From: CBDFHJ01 sp965247635
GTDB taxonomy: Bacteria; Chloroflexota; Dehalococcoidia; Lucifugimonadales; Australimonadaceae
Length of the DNA stretch: 64,000 nt
Assembly (NCBI GenBank): GCA_965247635.1
Contig: CBDFHJ010000008.1
Span: 495,269 to 559,268, forward strand
Direction: 5' to 3'
Positions 36,816 through 45,606 of the stretch are shown here, piece by piece. Numbering within the stretch: the stretch's first letter is position 1; each line of letters starts with the position of its first letter. The notes beneath the pieces were generated by a model. The model was not told where the DNA came from and did no database searches. It saw nothing but the letters and a program-made list of their open reading frames with translations. The translations under genes and the position numbers were made by a program.

Positions 36816-37115
36816 TGGGCGTCAAGTGGTCACAGCTGGTAGCAGAACCGACAGGAAGGTTGCGTCGGCTTAAGCGCAGGCTGCCACTAGTAATGACGCT
36901 GAGGCGAGAAGCGGTAGCAACGGTAGTACGGTCTTCACGGCGCCATCATAGCAGTGCCTGACAGCTAACGCGGCAGAGTTCGCATGGCTAGCCCGTTTTT
37001 GCCTTGCTATCGTTCCTTTGCCGGGATAAAATTCACTGTAATCGTAATGGAGTCGCGCTAAGTTGACGAGGAGCGGACCCTCAGAAGCAGGACGCCAAAG
37101 GTAGGAGGTACTCAT
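36816..37115. other. divergent promoter region, RNase D / Rieske oxygenase
   Basis: 300 bp between divergent starts, with GGTAGGAGGT 5-6 nt before the Rieske ATG. A 22-codon minus-strand frame ending in LLVAACA (36870-36938) looks like a tiny lipoprotein leader but lacks a ribosome site and is not called. Confidence 0.5.
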
Positions 37116-38510
37116 ATGGCACTCGACATCGGAGGCCCGAGCGCTGGACAGCTAGTGGACCGGGGAAAGGGCCTGGTGAGCCGCGACATCTTCGTGGACC
37201 CGGAGCTCTACGAGACCGAGAAGGAGCGGGTGTTCGCACGCTGCTGGCTGTTCGTGGGGTTCGAGGACCAAGTGCGCAAGCCCGGCGACTACTTCGTCTC
37301 GCGCATGGGAGAGGAGTCGGTCATCCTGAGCCGGGACCGGGACAACACGGTCCACGTGTTCCTGAACTCGTGCCGTCACCGGGGGATGAAGGTGTGCCGG
37401 TACGACGAGGGGAACACGCCGGTGTTCACGTGCCCGTACCACGGGTGGAGCTACGCGGGCGACGGGAGCCTGGTAGGCGTACCGCGGTACAAGGACGCAT
37501 ACCGGGAGGAGCTGGACAAGAGCCAATGGGGGCTGGTGGAAGTGGCGCAGATGGCCAGCTACCGAGGCACCATTTGGGCCACGTGGGACCCCCAGGCGCC
37601 ACCATTCCTGGAGTACATCGGGGACAACGAGCCGGGGCTCGGCCTGCACTTCGACAAACCAGACGGCACGGAGGCAGACATCGAGGTGCAAGGGGTCCTG
37701 AAGTGGCTGTTCTCGTCGAACTGGAAGTTCGGCGCCGAGAACTTCTTGGGCGACGGCTACCACGGCACGCCAACCCACCACTCGGTGGAGATCGTCGGCA
37801 TCAACCCTGGCGGCGGCCAAGGCCGTGGCAACCTGCTGCAGCGGGCAGCCCAGCAATCGTCAGACTCCCTGAGCTTTGAGGTCCCCCACCACGGCTCCGG
37901 CCGTCTCGGCGTGCGTATCTGGCCGGAGGACTTCCCTTACGTCAACAGCTACCAGAACCAGCCTATCGTGGAGGAGTACTTCCGAGACGCCTATGCGCGC
38001 CGCAAGCAGGTGATGGGCAAGCACTGGCGCCTGCGGGCCGGGAACGGCAACATCTTCCCCAACGGTACCCAGGGGACTAACAACAGCATCTGTACCTGGC
38101 ACCCCGCCGGGCCTGACTGGACCGAGTGCTGGCGCTTCTACTACGTGCACCGGGACATGCCGCAAGAGGTGAAGGACGTGCTGCGGCACTACTACATGCG
38201 CTACGGTGGTCCCGCGGGCCTCACCGAGTCGGACGACATGGAGAACTGGAACTACGCTCACAAAGCCAGCAAGGGCGTCATCGCCCGTCGCTATCCCTAC
38301 GACTACTCCATGGGCCTGAGCCGAGAGATCCACAGCCACCCGCTGTTGGAGGAGTTCGGCCTGCCGCAGCATGGGACCTTCACCCCGAAGCGGACGGCCG
38401 CCAACCGGGAGCCGTCGGAGCAGAACCAGCGGGGCGCCTACCACTTCTGGCAACAGCTCATGGAGGCGGATAGCTGGGACGACTTGCGCGAGAAGGGGTT
38501 GTGGCCCTAG
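37116..38510 (+). CDS. Rieske non-heme iron oxygenase, alpha subunit
   Basis: 464 residues. Rieske [2Fe-2S] site CRHRGMKVCRYDEG...FTCPYHGWSY (CxH and CxxH, about 86-110) and mononuclear iron site ENFLGDGYHGTPTHHSVE (about 208-225, two His) completed by a later acidic residue. Strong ribosome site. Typical of aromatic-ring or C-H hydroxylating oxygenases; substrate unknown. Paralogous to the three at 60.7-64 kb but in a separate place. No reductase or beta subunit is adjacent. Confidence 0.93.
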   Translation: MALDIGGPSAGQLVDRGKGLVSRDIFVDPELYETEKERVFARCWLFVGFEDQVRKPGDYFVSRMGEESVILSRDRDNTVHVFLNSCRHRGMKVCRYDEGNTPVFTCPYHGWSYAGDGSLVGVPRYKDAYREELDKSQWGLVEVAQMASYRGTIWATWDPQAPPFLEYIGDNEPGLGLHFDKPDGTEADIEVQGVLKWLFSSNWKFGAENFLGDGYHGTPTHHSVEIVGINPGGGQGRGNLLQRAAQQSSDSLSFEVPHHGSGRLGVRIWPEDFPYVNSYQNQPIVEEYFRDAYARRKQVMGKHWRLRAGNGNIFPNGTQGTNNSICTWHPAGPDWTECWRFYYVHRDMPQEVKDVLRHYYMRYGGPAGLTESDDMENWNYAHKASKGVIARRYPYDYSMGLSREIHSHPLLEEFGLPQHGTFTPKRTAANREPSEQNQRGAYHFWQQLMEADSWDDLREKGLWP

Positions 38511-38537
38511 CCGGTACTCGAAGATACGCGTCCAGGA

Positions 38538-38580
38538 AAGGGACCTCCCTCAAACCGTGATGGGAGGTCCCTTACTTTTG
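38538..38580 (+). terminator. rho-independent terminator after Rieske gene
   Basis: 12-bp stem AAGGGACCTCCC/GGGAGGTCCCTT, 12-nt loop, followed by ACTTTTG. Located 27 nt after the Rieske stop. Confidence 0.85.
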
Positions 38581-38808
38581 GGTGGTGTAGTGCTTGCTTG
38601 CAGAAATACCTGGTCATTCCCACCCACCCACCCACAAGCGTCTCAGGGGACCCGCCCCCTGAACCCCAGGGGCTGGGGGGTACCCCTGCTAGTCGGATCT
38701 GCGCTCCGGGGCGGGTGGGTGGGAAAAACCACCTTGCGTTGGCCTACCCGGACACCCTGCTATTTGTAAAGAGATTTGTGCACCGAAGCAGCAGCCAGGT
38801 AGAAGGCG
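38581..38808. repeat. GC-skewed intergenic repeat
   Basis: Contains cccacccaccca and, inverted, gggtgggtggg (38621-38632, 38720-38730), with CAGGGG/CCCCTG palindromes between, forming a large potential hairpin. No gene. Confidence 0.5.
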
Positions 38809-39587
38809 TTACCCCAGCAGGAAGGCGGAGATGCGCTCCCACGCCCGGGGGTCGGCGAGGAAGAAGAGGTGTCCGCCCTCGAAGATCTCCAGCTCGACAC
38901 CGGGTATGGGTCGCGCCAGTCCTTCGACGGTAGCTGGTGGGGTGTTGCCGTCGTAGCGCCCGCCGGCAACCAGCACCGGTACCTGTAGCGCTGGAAGGCG
39001 GTCATAGGTATCGTGCGTTTTCCGTGCGTCCATCAGCCGGCGTCAGCCGGCGTCGGCCGACGGCCTGTCGCCTGGGCCACCGACGCCTGGACTCGTTCCG
39101 GGTTGGCCGCCCGCCAAGCTGCGTCGTGACGCGAGTCTATGATCTCCATCATGCGCTGCGCGCGTTCCTCGGGTGCCAGCTCGTCGAACTCGTGGAGCGG
39201 ATACGAGCTGCCGCCCGCTCCGCCGCTGGAGGTGCTGATGAGCACCATGCGCTCGACCCGTTCCGGGTAGCGGATGGCCAGCTCCTGGGCCACCATGCCG
39301 CCGAAGGAGAACCCCACCACGAGGCATCGGTCCCATCCCACCGCCGCCAGCAGGCCGGCGGCATCCGCGGCGTAGTCGGCCATGGTATACGGAGCATCGG
39401 GCGCGTCCGTCCGACCCTGGCCCCGCTGGTCGTACGCAAGCACCTCGAAGCTGCTTACCAGGGGACTGTTGAAAGCCATCGACCCATGCCGAAGCTCTCC
39501 ACCGCTGGAGCCGATAAAGAGGAGGCGTGGCCCTGAACCCTGGACCTCGTAGTAGACCGTGATGTCGCGCACCGGAATTAACGGCAT
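38809..39587 (-). pseudogene. alpha/beta hydrolase, frameshifted
   Basis: From ATG 39587 (MPLIPVRDITVYYEVQGSGP) through VLAYDQRGQGRTDAP, the nucleophile elbow VVGFSFGGMVAQEL (Ser) and RMVLISTSSGG, the frame stops at 39033-39035. The rest (MDARKTHDTYDRL, VLVAGGRYDGNTPP with catalytic Asp, IFEGGHLFF with His) continues in another frame to 38809, overlapping as TGATG. A tandem 10-bp duplication CGCCGGCTGA lies at the junction. About 15-20 expected residues are missing, so a broken gene is more likely than two coupled ORFs. Divergent from the amidohydrolase. Confidence 0.75.
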
Positions 39588-39665
39588 GTGCCCACTCCTG
39601 CGAAAGATGCGTTGAGTATAATACGGGCCGCGGCGCCAGGCCAAAGGGCATCGCGGGAGGTAGGT

Positions 39666-40922
39666 ATGACACTCCAAAGCAACGACTCGTTGACCCTCCT
39701 TCGGGTGGGACGGATGCTCGACGGCACCGGCACGCCGGCGCAAGAGCGCGTGGCCGTGCTCCTGCAAGGCACGAAGGTCCAGGCGGTGGGGCCCGACCAT
39801 GAGTTGGGACTGCCGGACGGGGCGGTTGGCGAGGTTTTGGAGTTCCCGTCCGCCACCTTGCTGCCGGGACTCATCGATAGCCATACCCACACCAACATGC
39901 CGGGCAACGGACGCCGGGGCGAGGACGTCCACGTCAACGACAGCGACGACCTGCGGCTCCTGCGGTCGGCGCACAACGTGGGCATCGCCCTGCAGACCGG
40001 CGTCACCACCGTCGGCGATTGCGGCGGCTGGCACCACACCACCTTCTCGCTCAAGGAAGGGATCCAGCAGGGGCTCATCAAAGGCCCGCGGATGCTGGTG
40101 TCGGGGCGGCCCATCACCACCACGGGCGGCCACTGCTGGTTCATGGGATCGGAGGCCGACGGAGTGGACGGCGTACGCCACGCGGCCCGCCAGCTCATCA
40201 AGGAGGGCGCCGATTTCCTCAAGGTCATGGCCACCGGCGGCAGCACCATGGGGACGGACCCGTTCCGTCCCGCCTTCTCCGCCGAGGAGCTGCGGGCCAT
40301 CGTGGAGGAGGGGCACCGGCGCAACAAGCTGGTCACCGCCCACTGCTGCACCAACGTGGCGATGCGGATGGTGGTGGACGCCGGGTTCGACGGGATCATG
40401 CACGGCTGGTTCACCGACTCCACCGGCGCCCGCCACCTGGATGAGGAGCTAGCCAACCATCTCGTGGAGCACGAGGTGTGGGTGGCCCCGACGCTGCACA
40501 TCACCCGCTCCCGGCTCTTCGCGCTCCAAGCCAAGAAGGAACGCGGGGAGGCCACCCCCGAGGAGGAGACGCAGCTGGACCGGATGCGGGCGAACCACGA
40601 GCAGCTCCTGGCCCACACCCGCCGCCTGGTGGAGCTGGGCGTCAGGTTCATAGCGGGCTCCGACTGCGGGTGGGGGGTCTATCCCTTCGGTCATTTCGAC
40701 TGGGAGTTGGACGCCATGGTGGCGGGCGGCCTCACCCCGATGCAGGCGGTAGTCGCCGCCACGGGTGCCAGCGCTCAGGCCCTGGGCCTCTCCGACTCCG
40801 TGGGCACCATCGCCCCCGGCATGGAGGCCGACCTACTGGTGGTCGACGGTAGTCCCGACGTGCAGATCGCCGACGTAGGGAAGGTAGCGGCGGTGTTCAA
40901 GGCGGGTGTCAGGGTCTGCTGA
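39666..40922 (+). CDS. metal-dependent amidohydrolase
   Basis: 418 residues from ATG 39666 (GGGAGGTAGGT ribosome site). Amidohydrolase superfamily: LPGLIDSHTHTNM (HxH metal ligands, about 70-80), FLKVMATGGSTMG (carboxylated Lys), LVTAHCCTNVAMR and IMHGWF (His), FIAGSDCGWG (Asp), and C-terminal LSDSVGTIAPGMEADLLVVDG. Closest in style to imidazolonepropionase/prolidase-like Xaa-Pro or organophosphate-type amidohydrolases common in marine oligotrophs. Substrate unknown. Confidence 0.9.
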   Translation: MTLQSNDSLTLLRVGRMLDGTGTPAQERVAVLLQGTKVQAVGPDHELGLPDGAVGEVLEFPSATLLPGLIDSHTHTNMPGNGRRGEDVHVNDSDDLRLLRSAHNVGIALQTGVTTVGDCGGWHHTTFSLKEGIQQGLIKGPRMLVSGRPITTTGGHCWFMGSEADGVDGVRHAARQLIKEGADFLKVMATGGSTMGTDPFRPAFSAEELRAIVEEGHRRNKLVTAHCCTNVAMRMVVDAGFDGIMHGWFTDSTGARHLDEELANHLVEHEVWVAPTLHITRSRLFALQAKKERGEATPEEETQLDRMRANHEQLLAHTRRLVELGVRFIAGSDCGWGVYPFGHFDWELDAMVAGGLTPMQAVVAATGASAQALGLSDSVGTIAPGMEADLLVVDGSPDVQIADVGKVAAVFKAGVRVC

Positions 40923-42086
40923 TTATCCGCGTGCCCGGCCCTCAGTGACCATCCGCTCGAGCGCCGCGGCCACCTGCTCCACCTCTTGCTCCGTATTGAA
41001 GTACGCGGTGCTAAACCGCACGCCGTCCGGGTTGTGGACCACCCTGGCGACGATGCCAGACCGTTCCTGCAAGTCGGCTACCGCGTCGCCCGGCGACCAG
41101 CCCTCCAGGTCCACGGCCACGAGCCCGCACGCGGACTCCGACGTTTCCGGGCTAAGGAGCGTAGCGCCTGGGATTGAGGCCACCGCTTCTCGCAACAGGT
41201 TGGCGGTGCCCATCACGTGCGTTTCGATGCGCGCCATGCCGGTCTCGGCGGCGATGCGGACGGCCTCGGTAAAGCCGGCGACCAGCCCAGGGCTCTGGGA
41301 GGCGACGGCGAACCGGGACAGCGGCGAACGGCCTTGGCCTCGGTCGTCGGCGATGGCGTTGGTAGTGAAGAGGGGCTCCAGCCTCTCTCGGTAGTCGCCG
41401 CGAACATACAGGGCACCGGTCCCGACTGGGCCCATCAGCCACTTCTGGCCTGAGACCGTGTAGAAGTCGCACCCCAGCTCCTCCACGTCGACCTCAAGCT
41501 GACCGACGCTTTGAGCGCCGTCCACCAGGAACGGCACACCTCGCTCGTGGGCAGCCCGCGCGATCTCACGGACCGGCATGAGCAGTCCGCAGGTGAACTG
41601 GATATGGCTCAGGGCCACCAGCTTGGTCTTGGGGGTCAACGCCGACACCACCGCTTCCAAGATCTCGCCCTGCCCGGCCTGGGGCCCGATGTGCGGCTGG
41701 ACCAACTTCACGCCGTAGCGTTCGGCCAGCACGCCGGAGGGGACGGCCAACGCCGGGTGCTCCAGATCGCAGATGAGTAGCTCGTCCCCGGGCTTCCACT
41801 CCATGCCGTGTAGGACCACGTTCACCCCTTCGGTGGTGCTGTGGGTGATGCACACGTCCTCCGCCTGGGCGCCCAGCAGGCTGGCGATAGCCACCCTGGC
41901 CTCCTCGGTCACCCCCCTGGTGAAGGCGAGTCCCGCGGCGCTGGCTGGCCCTACTTGCGCCTCCCGCTCCAGCGTTTCGCTAATGCGCTGGAGCACGGGT
42001 GCAGGCGTGGGACCGGCCCAGCCCGTGTTCATGTAGACGAGCTCGTTCGTAACCGGCAGGCAGTCTCGAAGCTGTTGAACGTCCAT
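40923..42086 (-). CDS. class-V PLP-dependent aminotransferase (cysteine desulfurase/isopenicillin-epimerase-like)
   Basis: 387 residues from the ATG after GAGGTG; an upstream ATG at 42134 adds 16 residues. PLP site: CITHSTTEGVNVVLHGM, FLVDGAQSVGQLEVDVEELGCDFYTVSGQKWLMGP (Asp and Schiff-base Lys), GTGALYVRG. No SelA-like or SufS Cys-loop seen, so sulfur or selenium mobilisation is not supported; epimerase/lyase-type chemistry is as likely. Stop abuts the convergent amidohydrolase stop. Confidence 0.88.
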   Translation of the reverse strand: MDVQQLRDCLPVTNELVYMNTGWAGPTPAPVLQRISETLEREAQVGPASAAGLAFTRGVTEEARVAIASLLGAQAEDVCITHSTTEGVNVVLHGMEWKPGDELLICDLEHPALAVPSGVLAERYGVKLVQPHIGPQAGQGEILEAVVSALTPKTKLVALSHIQFTCGLLMPVREIARAAHERGVPFLVDGAQSVGQLEVDVEELGCDFYTVSGQKWLMGPVGTGALYVRGDYRERLEPLFTTNAIADDRGQGRSPLSRFAVASQSPGLVAGFTEAVRIAAETGMARIETHVMGTANLLREAVASIPGATLLSPETSESACGLVAVDLEGWSPGDAVADLQERSGIVARVVHNPDGVRFSTAYFNTEQEVEQVAAALERMVTEGRARG

Positions 42087-42527
42087 GGGTTCGACACCTC
42101 GTATGTAGTTCCCGAAGTTCTTCGCCAATGTCATTGCGAGGCCCCCGAATTATCGGGGGGTGAAGCAATCTGAAGGGCGGGTGGATCCCGCAACCAGATT
42201 GCCACGGCCTTCCTTCGTCGGGCCTCGCAATTGCAATCCGTAAGCGTATTGCAGAGACGGGACTCCAGATCTATGGGGTGGGGGCAGCCGGCCCATTCTA
42301 CCGGCCTGTCCGTTCTATTGGAATGCATCGCTTCGTGACATGCCAGCGAGGGGTATGTCTCAGCAAAAGGACCGTCGAATTGACGATGAAGAGGGCCGCT
42401 GCTAGCATGGCGCGCACAGTGCCGCCGGAAGGCCTCCACCACCCGATGGGCGCGCATCGGTGGGGACCGTTGCCAGCGGTACAACTCCAGACCCAGCGGC
42501 CCTATGACAGGCCAGAGAGGTGAACCC
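42087..42527. repeat. intergenic region with dispersed inverted repeat
   Basis: 42132-42237 is a repeat with complementary ends CATTGCGAGGCCC and GGGCCTCGCAATTG, an internal CCCCCGAATTATCGGGGG palindrome and gaagcaatctg/cagattgcc arms. The rest (to 42527) has no gene and carries the GAGAGGTG ribosome site of the SDR gene. Confidence 0.7.
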
Positions 42528-43379
42528 ATGAGCGACAAGAATGTGGTAATTGTGACAGGCGGGAACTACGGCATCGGGCGTTCTATTACGCGGGTCTTGG
42601 CCGAGAAGGGCCACCAGGTCGTGGCCTTTGGCCTCGATTCAAAGCAGATAGGCAGCGAGGCGGCCAACGGGACCGACGGCACCAGGGAGCTACTCGACTC
42701 CCTGGGTTTGGACGCCGACCTGCTGGAGGCCGACGTTTCCAAGCCCGAAGACGTGCAGCGGGTGACGGACTTCACCATGGAGAAGCACGGGCAGATCAAC
42801 GGGCTGGTGAACAACGCCGCCATTCACCCCAGCGGCAGGCTGCTGGACACCCCGGAGGATGTCTGGGACAAGGTGATGGAGGTGAACCTGAAGGGCCCGT
42901 ACCTGATGACCAAGGCGGTGCTGCCACAGATGATCTCCCAGGGGGGCGGGGCCATCGTGAACACCGGCTCCGGCTCTCAGTGGGGACGGGGCAACCTCCA
43001 GGCCTACTGCGCCAGCAAGGGTGGGCTGTACGCCTTTAGCCAGGCCCTGGCCTACGACTACATCCACGAGCACATCCGCGTGAACATGGTGATTCCGGGT
43101 GGCGGGCCCCTTACCGGAATGACCGAGGGGCCCCGGGACTTTACCCAGGCGGGTGGCCAAGTTAGGCCTGGGGGCGGAGGCGGCAGCCTCGGCACCGTCA
43201 CCGGCAGGAGGACTGAAACGGAGGAAGTAGCGTACGCCATAGCCTTCCTCCTCTCCGACGAATCGGCGCAGATCAGCGGGACCATCATCGACGTGGGTTG
43301 CTTCGAGCACCAGGGTGGCCCGGTCCGGCCAAGGCAGACCGCAGAGGCGCCGGCCGCCGCCGGCCAGGGCGCCCGTTAG
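42528..43379 (+). CDS. short-chain dehydrogenase/reductase (SDR)
   Basis: 283 residues from ATG 42528. NAD(P) site VIVTGGNYGIGRS (TGGxxGIG), NNAA in GLVNNAAIHPSG, catalytic Ser region NTGSGSQWGRG, YCASKGG (YxxxK) and the C-terminal SGTIIDVGCF. An unusual Gly/Pro-rich insertion (QVRPGGGGGSLG) and a 20-residue Pro/Ala tail extend it beyond the classic 250. Substrate unknown. Confidence 0.9.
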   Translation: MSDKNVVIVTGGNYGIGRSITRVLAEKGHQVVAFGLDSKQIGSEAANGTDGTRELLDSLGLDADLLEADVSKPEDVQRVTDFTMEKHGQINGLVNNAAIHPSGRLLDTPEDVWDKVMEVNLKGPYLMTKAVLPQMISQGGGAIVNTGSGSQWGRGNLQAYCASKGGLYAFSQALAYDYIHEHIRVNMVIPGGGPLTGMTEGPRDFTQAGGQVRPGGGGGSLGTVTGRRTETEEVAYAIAFLLSDESAQISGTIIDVGCFEHQGGPVRPRQTAEAPAAAGQGAR

Positions 43380-43432
43380 CGACCCGCGGGTTGGCCGGTG
43401 TAAGCCGCGCTACTGAGAAGGATAGATGCATG

Positions 43433-43468
43433 GTTGAGGGCGTCCCGACTTGTCGGGACGCCCTCAAC
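43433..43468. terminator. 17-bp perfect hairpin after SDR gene
   Basis: GTTGAGGGCGTCCCGAC and its exact complement separated by TT. No U-tract follows, so it may be a dispersed palindrome (cgacttgtcgg type) that also slows transcription. Confidence 0.5.
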
Positions 43469-43523
43469 GTCCCTTGCTAGGACGTGGCCCTAATTCCGCC
43501 AAGGCCCCGCAGGACTTGGACCG

Positions 43524-44041
43524 TTGGCATCATCCGGTAAAGCCCAGCCTAGGCCGCTCTCCACGGGCGGCCTCACCTTCCAGGCGCTGCGCGAGCCGCG
43601 GTTCCGCCTCATCTGGGCGGCGTCGTGGTGCTACTACGTCGCGCGCATGGGGGAGCTGGCCGCGCTCCTCTGGCTGGTGCTGGAGCTGACCGACTCTCCG
43701 TCGAAGGTGGCGTTGGTGGGCGTGTTTCGCACGGCGCCCATGTTCCTGCTGGGCCTGCTGATTGGCGGCCTGGCGGACCGCCTGCCCAAGGTGCGCCTAT
43801 TGGCGGCTGCCCAGCTCCTGAACACGGCTGTCGCCGGTGCCGTGCTCCTGCTCCTGGCCATGGATTCCATGCAGTTTTGGTACGCGTACGTGGCTGTTTT
43901 TCTCACCGGCGTCGCCTGGACCACCGACTTCTCCTGCCGCCTCCTTCTGTTCTCCGATCTTTTCACCGAACGGCGCTTGGTCAACGCCATTTCTCTCGAC
44001 ACCGCGGTGCAGACCGGCAGCAACATGACGGGCCTCCTCAT
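43524..44041 (+). pseudogene. MFS transporter, truncated by IS256
   Basis: First about 172 residues of an MFS_3/enterobactin-exporter-like permease: five hydrophobic segments, GLADRLPKVRLLAAAQ loop (MFS motif A), RRLVNAISLDTAVQTGSNMTGLL. The frame runs into IS256 copy D at 44042. No remaining C-terminal half is found to the right of the IS, so an IS-adjacent deletion has removed it. Confidence 0.85.
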
Positions 44042-45409
44042 GAGGTTACGTCAATAGGTGTGTAAACGACACCAGGCGGCGACCTTCTCAGCCGTTGATT
44101 CAATGGCGATTCCATCCGCATACTGTGCACCGAGATAGACGTCTTCGATCAACTCAGGGGCCTTCAGACGCCTGAAGCGCTGTTCGGCGACCATCAACAT
44201 TTTCCAGATCACCGCTATCGCCCGATCGACCCTCTTGTAGCGCTTGGCGGCATCGGTCCGAAGCCTGAGGGCCGCGAAGGGTGATTCTACCGGGTTCGTC
44301 GTGCGAAGGTGCCCCCAGTGCTCCTTTGGGAAGTCATAGAAGGTGACCATGCGGTCCCAGTCCCGCTCCAAGGCCTCTGAGGCCGCCTCGTAGGAATGGT
44401 CGCCGCACCACCTGGTGAACACCGTCCTGAGCCGCTCAGCCTCTGTCCGAGTCGGCGCGTAGGGGATAGTACGCAGCATGAGCTTGGCCTGGTCCTGTTG
44501 TCGCTTTGGAAGCTTGGCGAGCACGTTTACGATCTTGTGGTTCCAGCAGCGTTGCTCTGCCGCCTGCGGATAGACGTTGCGCAGAGCTCCCCAGATGCCC
44601 AGGTGTCCGTCCCCAACCACCAGCCTCGAGCACTCCAGCCCGCGGCGCCTCATGCCCCCGAGCACATCGGACCAGTTCTCTGTGGACTCCCTGTATCCGG
44701 GAACAGCGCTCACCACCACCTTGCTCCCGTCGATCAGGGCCGCCACCACCACCAGTACTGCCGCCTTCTCCTTCTCAAGACCAGCCTTGACGTAGACTCC
44801 ATCCACCCACATGTAGACCACTTCCAGGTCATCTAGGGGCCGGCTGCGCCATTGGGCAAGCTCATCGTTCCACTTGGACTTCAACCGGGCCACCGTGCTC
44901 GCCGATACCGGTGCGTCCTCTCCCAGCAGCCCCCGCAAAGCCAGATCGAAGTCGCCTTCGGATAGACCGTGCAGGTACAGCTCGGGGATCAACTCAGCAA
45001 CCTTCCTGGTCCTGTTGACGAACAGCGGCAGCAGCCGGCTCTCGAACTGCTCCTCGGTATCGCGGACTCGCGGCCGCCTCAGCTGTATCGTTCCCGAACT
45101 CAGCGTAAGCCTCCGGGCTCTGCCGTATCCGTTCCGATAGCCGGTATCGTTGTCCGAGTCGGATCTGAGCGCCGACTTCGCCCTTCCCAGAAACGCCGTC
45201 ACCTCCTCCTCCAGCAACTCCTGGATCAGCCTCTGGACCTGGCTTCGCACCCAATCCTCCAACTGCTCCCACTCCGGCCTTGACTCCGACCTACTCTCAG
45301 TGCTTTCCTTCCTCATGGGCGGTCTATCTCCTCTCTTGGGCCTCGAGCCCGTGTTGTTCAGAGAGAGGGTACACCGCCTGACTGTTTACACACTTTTTGA
45401 AGATACCTC
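44042..45409 (-). mobile_element. IS256-family element, copy D (complete, 1368 bp)
   Basis: Both 26-bp terminal repeats intact (GAGGTTACG left, gaagatacctc right). Flanks (cctcctcat and ggacaaggc) show no target duplication, in line with a deletion next to the element. Confidence 0.92.
44051..45316 (-). CDS. IS256-family transposase (copy D)
   Basis: Intact transposase as in copies A and C. The usual TGA stop is TGG here (t-to-c at 44072 region), so the protein gains seven residues (WCRLHTY). Other substitutions include VLGGMRRRG for VLRDMRRRG. Confidence 0.93.
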   Translation of the reverse strand: MRKESTESRSESRPEWEQLEDWVRSQVQRLIQELLEEEVTAFLGRAKSALRSDSDNDTGYRNGYGRARRLTLSSGTIQLRRPRVRDTEEQFESRLLPLFVNRTRKVAELIPELYLHGLSEGDFDLALRGLLGEDAPVSASTVARLKSKWNDELAQWRSRPLDDLEVVYMWVDGVYVKAGLEKEKAAVLVVVAALIDGSKVVVSAVPGYRESTENWSDVLGGMRRRGLECSRLVVGDGHLGIWGALRNVYPQAAEQRCWNHKIVNVLAKLPKRQQDQAKLMLRTIPYAPTRTEAERLRTVFTRWCGDHSYEAASEALERDWDRMVTFYDFPKEHWGHLRTTNPVESPFAALRLRTDAAKRYKRVDRAIAVIWKMLMVAEQRFRRLKAPELIEDVYLGAQYADGIAIESTAEKVAAWCRLHTY

Positions 45410-45606
45410 GGACAAGGCCCCCTGTCATGCTGAGTCCTTCCTGGGAAGGACGAAGCATCTCTCACCAGCTCTTCCTGAGAGACCCTTCGCTCCGCTCAGG
45501 GTGACAGGGTCTTTTCTGGTCAGGACGAGCTTGTCGAAGCACGAACCAAGGGTTTTTCAGCAGCCTGTTAGGTCTCGGTCCCAAGGCATCGGTGAGTTAC
45601 GGGCGG
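45410..45606. repeat. dispersed palindromic repeat
   Basis: gtcatgctgagtcc...gaagcatctctcacc, then gagagacccttcgctccgctcagggtgacag and gacgagcttgtcgaagcacgaacc. Same family as the 12.6 and 58.5 kb repeats; probably fused next to IS256 copy D by deletion. Confidence 0.65.

Noticed and set aside
36870..36938. 22-codon frame resembling a tiny lipoprotein (ends LLVAACA)
   Set aside because: No ribosome site, lies in a divergent promoter region, nothing after the lipobox.
39033..40436. Long minus-strand open frame opposite the amidohydrolase
   Set aside because: Antisense shadow of a well-supported amidohydrolase; only its last 185 codons (from 39587) match the alpha/beta hydrolase.
40923..42086. 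Cysteine desulfurase/selenocysteine lyase feeding SelD
   Set aside because: Class-V fold is present but no catalytic Cys loop is evident and it lies 20 kb from selD.
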